DNA of 10,086 nt from JBDHZK01 sp039811865 (lineage in GTDB: Bacteria; Actinomycetota; Actinomycetes; Propionibacteriales; Propionibacteriaceae), in the NCBI GenBank assembly GCA_039811865.1, contig JBDHZK010000099.1, positions 1 through 10,086 of the forward strand, in the 5' to 3' direction. The notes under the pieces are model-generated. The model did not search any database and was not told the DNA's origin. It saw only the letters and a program-made list of their open reading frames with translations. How positions within the stretch are numbered: position 1 is the first letter of the stretch; every line of letters starts with the position of its first letter. The translations under genes were made by a program, and so were the position numbers. Shown one piece after another: positions 6,484 through 10,086 of the stretch.

Positions 6484-8979
6484 TCACGCGCCGATGTCGA
6501 CCGGCGGCGCGTCCGGCAGTTCGCTCTTGGGCGTGCCGGTGAAGACGAACGGTAGTTCCGAGCCTTCCGGAGCCACGTCCACGACGACGATCTCGCCATT
6601 GTGAACCTCGCCGAAAAGGATCTTCTCGGCCAGGATGTCCTCGATGTCGCGCTGGATGGCCCGGCGCAATGGCCGCGCTCCCAGCACCGGATCGAAACCG
6701 CGCTTGGCGATCAGAGACTTCGCGGCCGGGGTGAGCACGATCCCCATGCTCTTGTCCTTCAGCCGGACCTCGATTTCGGAGACCATCAGGTCGACGATGT
6801 GTTCGATGTCGGCCGGCGAGAGTTGGTGGAAGACCACGATCTCATCGACTCGGTTCAAGAACTCTGGGCGGAAGTGCTGCTTGAGTTCGTCCGAGACCTT
6901 CGCCTTCATCTTCTGGTAGCTGCTGGCGGAGTCGTCGGTTCGGCTGAAGCCGAGATTGACGCTCTTGGAGATGTCTCGAGTCCCAAGGTTGGTGGTCATC
7001 ACGATCACCGTGTTCTTGAAGTCCACCACGCGACCTTGAGCGTCGGTCAGCCGACCCTCGTCCAAGATCTGCAGCAACGAGTTGAAGATGTCGGGATGGG
7101 CCTTCTCGATCTCGTCGAACAGCACCACCGAGAACGGCTTGCGCCGCACCTTTTCGGTGAGTTGCCCGCCCTCCTCGTAACCCACGTACCCGGGGGGCGA
7201 GCCGAACATCCGAGACGCAGTGTGCTTTTCGGAGTATTCGCTCATATCGAGGGTGATCAGGGCGTTCTCGTCGCCGAACAGGAACTCGGTCAGCGCCTTG
7301 GTTAGCTCAGTTTTGCCGACGCCCGAGGGTCCGGCGAAAATGAAGGAACCGCTTGGCCGCTTGGGATCTTTTAGGCCCGCGCGGGTGCGGCGGATCGAAC
7401 GGGACAGCGCCTTGACGGCGTCGTGCTGGCCGATGTAGCGCTTACCGATCTCCTCTTCCATCTTCAGCAGGCGTGAGGATTCCTCCTCGGTCAGCTTGAA
7501 GACCGGAATGCCGGTGGCGCTGGAGAGAACCTCGGCGATCGCCTCCTCGTCCACTTCGGCGGGCATGTCGGTGTCGCCCACCTTCCACGCCTGCTCCTTG
7601 TCGGCCCTGGCGTGCAGCAGGCGCTTCTCGTCGTCACGTAGCCGAGCTGCGCGCTCGAAGTCCTGCGCGTCGATCGCCGCTTCCTTCTCCAACCGGACGC
7701 TGGCGATGCGCTCGTCGAACTCGCGCAGGTCCGGCGGGGCGGTCATCCGGCGAATTCGCAGGCGGGCACCGGCCTCGTCGATCAGGTCGATCGCCTTGTC
7801 AGGCAGGAAACGGTCGGAGATGTACCGGTCGGCCATCTGCGCCGCCGCCGTCAAGGCGTTGTCCGTGATCGTGATCCGGTGGTGGGCCTCGTAACGGTCA
7901 CGCAGCCCCCGCAGGATGTCGATAGTCAACGAGATCGACGGTTCGGCAACCTGGATCGGCTGGAACCTGCGCTCCAACGCCGCGTCCTTCTCGATGTACT
8001 TTCGGTACTCGTCGAGGGTCGTGGCGCCGATCGTTTGGAGCTCGCCGCGGGCGAGCATCGGCTTCAGGATCGAAGCCGCATCGATGGCGCCTTCGGCCGC
8101 TCCGGCGCCGACGAGGGTGTGGATCTCGTCGATGAACAAGACCACGTCGCCGCGGGTCTTGATCTCCTTCAACACCTTCTTCAGGCGTTCCTCGAAATCG
8201 CCTCGGTAACGCGAACCGGCCACCAAGGCGCCCAAGTCGAGCGTGTAGATGTGCTTGTCACGAAGGGTTTCGGGGACATCGCCGCGGATGATCGCCTGGG
8301 ACAGGCCCTCGACGACCGCCGTCTTCCCGACCCCCGGCTCGCCGATCAGCACCGGGTTGTTCTTCGTCCGGCGCGAGAGCACGGTCATGACGCGCTCGAT
8401 TTCCTTCTCGCGGCCGATTACCGGGTCCAGCTTGTTCTCGCGAGCCGCCTGCGTCAGGTTGCGGCCGAACTGGTCAAGGATCGTCGCCGAAGAGGCGGAC
8501 GGACCCGCCTCGGGCGCGCCGGACGTGGCCGGATCCTTGCCCTGGAAGCCGCTGAGCAACTGCAGCACTTGACTGCGGACCCGGTTCAGGTCTGCGCCCA
8601 GCTTGATCAGCACCTGAGCCGCAACGCCCTCACCCTCGCGAATGAGGCCCAGCAGGATGTGCTCGGTGCCGATATAGGAATGATTGATCTGCAGGGCCTC
8701 GCGAAGGCTCAGCTCCAGCACCTTCTTGGCGCGCGGGGTGAACGGGATGTGACCCGTGGGGGCCTGCTGCCCACGGCCGATGATGTCCTCGACCTGGTCG
8801 CGGACGGCGTCGAGCGAGATGCCCAAAGACTCCAAAGCCTTGGCCGCGACGCCCTCACCCTCGTGGATCAAGCCCAACAGGATGTGCTCGGTGCCGATGT
8901 AGTTGTGGTCCAGCATCCGCGCCTCGTCCTGAGCCAGGACGATGACGCGGCGCGCACGGTCGGTAAACCGCTCGAACAT
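6484..8979 (-). CDS. clpC: ATP-dependent Clp protease ATP-binding subunit ClpC
   Basis: A complete 831-aa class I Hsp100 unfoldase that feeds substrates to ClpP1P2; it is essential in mycobacteria (ClpC1). Domains in order: two Clp-N repeats (about residues 1-145, each with the YIGTEHILLGLI motif); D1 AAA+ with Walker A GEPGVGKT 213-220, Walker B VVLFIDE 279-285 and arginine-finger ERRF 336-339; a UVR-type coiled-coil middle domain (about 420-466), which separates ClpC from ClpB; and D2 AAA+ with Walker A GPSGVGKT 550-557, Walker B VVLFDE 618-623 and sensor-2 GARPLRR 767-773. The LGF triplet at 676-678 matches the ClpP-docking loop. All catalytic residues are intact. The start is fixed by GAGGAG at 8985-8990, five bases upstream. 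A perfect hairpin terminator follows, and a SigR-like promoter lies about 90 bp upstream of the start. Confidence 0.99.
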   Translation of the reverse strand: MFERFTDRARRVIVLAQDEARMLDHNYIGTEHILLGLIHEGEGVAAKALESLGISLDAVRDQVEDIIGRGQQAPTGHIPFTPRAKKVLELSLREALQINHSYIGTEHILLGLIREGEGVAAQVLIKLGADLNRVRSQVLQLLSGFQGKDPATSGAPEAGPSASSATILDQFGRNLTQAARENKLDPVIGREKEIERVMTVLSRRTKNNPVLIGEPGVGKTAVVEGLSQAIIRGDVPETLRDKHIYTLDLGALVAGSRYRGDFEERLKKVLKEIKTRGDVVLFIDEIHTLVGAGAAEGAIDAASILKPMLARGELQTIGATTLDEYRKYIEKDAALERRFQPIQVAEPSISLTIDILRGLRDRYEAHHRITITDNALTAAAQMADRYISDRFLPDKAIDLIDEAGARLRIRRMTAPPDLREFDERIASVRLEKEAAIDAQDFERAARLRDDEKRLLHARADKEQAWKVGDTDMPAEVDEEAIAEVLSSATGIPVFKLTEEESSRLLKMEEEIGKRYIGQHDAVKALSRSIRRTRAGLKDPKRPSGSFIFAGPSGVGKTELTKALTEFLFGDENALITLDMSEYSEKHTASRMFGSPPGYVGYEEGGQLTEKVRRKPFSVVLFDEIEKAHPDIFNSLLQILDEGRLTDAQGRVVDFKNTVIVMTTNLGTRDISKSVNLGFSRTDDSASSYQKMKAKVSDELKQHFRPEFLNRVDEIVVFHQLSPADIEHIVDLMVSEIEVRLKDKSMGIVLTPAAKSLIAKRGFDPVLGARPLRRAIQRDIEDILAEKILFGEVHNGEIVVVDVAPEGSELPFVFTGTPKSELPDAPPVDIGA

Positions 8980-9059
8980 TCGATCTCCTCACTGCGGGCG
9001 TCCGACTCAGCCTTACCACTGACACTCTGACAAGCGCAGAGCCGCCGACGGACACCCTC

Positions 9060-9094
9060 AGTTTAGTGAACGCCCACCACTGGCAGGCTGTTCC
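9060..9094 (-). promoter_or_regulatory. Candidate SigR/SigH-type promoter of clpC, overlapping a TAAACT -10
   Basis: On the minus strand GGAAC (9094-9090) is followed after exactly 18 bases by GTT (9071-9069), the GGAAY-N18-GTT form recognised by actinobacterial oxidative-stress ECF sigma factors (SigR of Streptomyces, SigH of mycobacteria). Transcription would begin near 9062, giving a leader of about 80 nt. A separate TAAACT (9065-9060), fitting the housekeeping TANNNT box but with no good -35, overlaps it. clpC and partner clp genes are described as SigR targets in Streptomyces. No ClgR-type CGC-N5-GCG box was found in this interval. Confidence 0.5.
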
Positions 9095-9153
9095 AGGTGT
9101 TCGCCGGCGGCTCAATCGTGCTTCCGGGGCCCCACCCGGTCGCACGATTCCGA

Positions 9154-9486
9154 CTAGCGGTGTGCTGCCTCGTACGCCTCACGGATCTCGGCCGGGACGC
9201 GGCCGCGAGAGCTCACCGGCATTCCCTGGGCCTGGGCCCACTTGCGAATCTCGGTGGCCGAGCTGGCCGAAGCGGCCGCGCGTGGCCGGCGCACCGCTCC
9301 GCCCTTACGCCCGGAGACCTTGCGCGCATTACCGATCCACGGAGCGAGCGCCTCGCGTAGCCGGTCGGCGTTGCCTGAGTTCAGGTCGATCTCGTAGGCA
9401 ACCCCGTCGAGACCGAAGTACACGGTTTCGACGGCGGTGCTACCGTCCAGGTCGTCTTCCAGGACAATCTGTACACGTTGTGCCAT
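9154..9486 (-). CDS. lsr2: Nucleoid-associated xenogeneic silencer Lsr2
   Basis: A complete 110-aa Lsr2, the actinobacterial H-NS-like protein that bridges DNA and silences AT-rich, often foreign genes. The N-terminal dimerisation domain (about residues 1-55, opening MAQRVQIVLEDDLDG) contains the typical YEIDL and LREALAPWI segments. A basic, Ala/Arg-rich linker follows (about 56-76). The C-terminal DNA-binding domain (about 77-110) holds EIRKWA and the AT-hook-like RGR at 94-96, which inserts in the minor groove. The ATG at 9486 is chosen over an in-frame upstream ATG (9552) because AGAAGGGGA at 9491-9499 precedes it and the family starts with MAQ/MAK. A GATAAT -10-like box lies at 9505-9510. 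The gene is upstream of clpC on the same strand, as in mycobacteria, but about 174 bp separate them and clpC has its own candidate promoter. Confidence 0.97.
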   Translation of the reverse strand: MAQRVQIVLEDDLDGSTAVETVYFGLDGVAYEIDLNSGNADRLREALAPWIGNARKVSGRKGGAVRRPRAAASASSATEIRKWAQAQGMPVSSRGRVPAEIREAYEAAHR

Positions 9487-9690
9487 GTGTTCCCCTTCTG
9501 AGAAATTATCTGCCGCCTGTGACGTTCCGTCCCCGTGGCGCGTCGCAAGCATGGCCCAACGTTATCCGATTTCTTATCTACGACAAGAGGCCATTCGCCA
9601 TGCAATCCAAGAGTTTCCACGAATGAGCGCTTTCATCCGGACGACGCGGGTCTGCAGCGCCGAGGTTAATCACGACGATCGGTCGGCGGG
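9487..9690. other. Intergenic region between divergent lsr2 and the NuoD-like gene
   Basis: About 200 bp that must carry promoters in both directions. Its middle (roughly 9555-9600) is noticeably more AT-rich than the surrounding coding DNA. I find no convincing small gene, tRNA, hairpin terminator or clear promoter for the plus-strand gene. Lsr2 proteins prefer AT-rich DNA, so local autoregulation is possible but is inference. Confidence 0.4.
9491..9510 (-). promoter_or_regulatory. lsr2 ribosome binding site and possible -10 box
   Basis: Minus strand: AGAAGGGGA (9499-9491) lies four bases before ATG 9486 and fixes the start. GATAAT (9510-9505) just upstream resembles a -10 hexamer, but it overlaps the expected leader closely and has no recognisable -35, so the promoter part is tentative. 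Confidence 0.4.
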
Positions 9691-10086
9691 ATGAACCGGG
9701 TCAAGGCCGCCCTCGGTTCGCTGGGTGCGGCTTTTGGCGGATACCACATCATCGATTGTGGTCCCGACCATCCCACGCGAGCGGCGGTCGTGACGTTCGA
9801 CTTGGAGGTCTGCCAGGGGGCCGTGACGCAAGCGCATATCGCGTTGGGCAGGATGCACCGGGGTGCCGAAGAACTCTTCGAAACAAGGGACTATAGGCAG
9901 ATCCTGGCGTTGGTAAACCGGCACGACTGGCAGGCGCCCGTCTTTGGTGAACTCCTGTTGGCCGAACTGGTCGAGGACGCCTTGGGAATGCAGATCCCGG
10001 TGCGCGCACAGTGGATCCGGCTACTGCTGGCCGAGCAGACCCGCCTCGCCGCGCATCTGGCGCAGCTCGGCTTCCTGGAGTACCGC
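9691..10086 (+). CDS. NuoD-like protein (complex I 49-kDa subunit family), N-terminal part
   Basis: The first 132 residues of a protein that runs off the window. It aligns without gaps, by eye, to the N-terminal half of NuoD/Nqo4, the 49-kDa-type quinone-site subunit of NADH:quinone oxidoreductase. Shared marks are GPDHP (24-28), ALGRMHRGAEEL (51-62), the RxD-aromatic motif RHDW (77-80), VEDALGMQIPVRAQWIR (94-110) and EQTRLAAHL. No CxxC nickel ligands are seen, so it is closer to NuoD than to a hydrogenase. Family quinone-site residues appear changed: the second His of HPxxHG is Ala31, and the Tyr of the RxDY motif is Trp80. ATG 9691 is the first start after an in-frame stop at 9667-9669; the GGCGGG before it is only a weak ribosome site. 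The gene is divergent from lsr2, with no other nuo gene visible. Confidence 0.78.
   Translation, partial: MNRVKAALGSLGAAFGGYHIIDCGPDHPTRAAVVTFDLEVCQGAVTQAHIALGRMHRGAEELFETRDYRQILALVNRHDWQAPVFGELLLAELVEDALGMQIPVRAQWIRLLLAEQTRLAAHLAQLGFLEYR

Noticed and set aside
8972..8983. TCGAA-CA-TTCGA inverted repeat across the clpC start codon, resembling an SOS (LexA) box
   Set aside because: The actinobacterial SOS box is TCGAAC-N4-GTTCGA; here the half-sites are only two bases apart and lie within the start codon region, so chance is more likely.
7879..9030. 383-codon open frame on the plus strand opposite clpC
   Set aside because: It mirrors the codon structure of clpC in high-GC DNA, has no recognisable domain and covers the Clp-N and D1 region, whose minus-strand reading is unmistakable.
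9124..9139. CCGGG...CCCGG short inverted repeat after lsr2 as a terminator
   Set aside because: Only five pairs and no T-tract; too weak to call, and lsr2-clpC read-through cannot be excluded.

Overview
The window is chromosomal DNA from a high-GC Gram-positive bacterium, almost certainly an actinomycete (Actinomycetota). Three things point there: a complete Lsr2 nucleoid protein, which is confined to Actinobacteria; the clpC-next-to-lsr2 arrangement known from mycobacteria and relatives; and a radA-disA pair. Coding GC is uniformly high, and I see no insertion sequence, phage gene, tRNA, rRNA or CRISPR array. The genus cannot be fixed from the sequence.

Layout, left to right. (1) At 1-995 are the 3' end of lutB and a complete lutC, translationally coupled by an ATGA overlap. 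They encode two of the three parts of the LutABC L-lactate oxidation complex, and a long hairpin follows them. (2) At 1157-4398 is a likely three-gene unit on the + strand: a glyoxalase/VOC-fold protein, radA (recombination branch-migration ATPase) and disA (DNA-integrity scanning diadenylate cyclase making c-di-AMP). (3) At 4494-5174 on the - strand, convergent with disA, is a single-pass membrane protein with a Pro/Ser/Thr-rich stalk and a four-cysteine outer domain. (4) At 5315-6289 are two tandem, related small two-helix membrane proteins of the DUF4190 type; the second has a long Ser-Tyr-Gly-rich N-terminal tail. Each is followed by a hairpin, and the second of these is a textbook intrinsic terminator. 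(5) At 6484-8979 on the - strand is clpC, a complete Hsp100 unfoldase ending at a 19-bp perfect hairpin terminator. A GGAAC-N18-GTT element resembling SigR/SigH (oxidative-stress ECF sigma) promoters lies upstream of it. (6) At 9154-9486 on the - strand is lsr2. (7) At 9691-10086, divergent from lsr2 and cut by the window edge, is the start of an orphan NuoD-like protein.

Functionally the window is mostly housekeeping: lactate oxidation, DNA repair and c-di-AMP signalling, protein quality control and chromatin silencing. No obviously new multi-gene system is present. The parts most worth a second look are the NuoD-like protein, whose two quinone-site residues appear to be replaced; the candidate SigR-type promoter of clpC; the tandem DUF4190 pair with its SYG-rich tail; and the VOC-fold gene placed directly before radA-disA.
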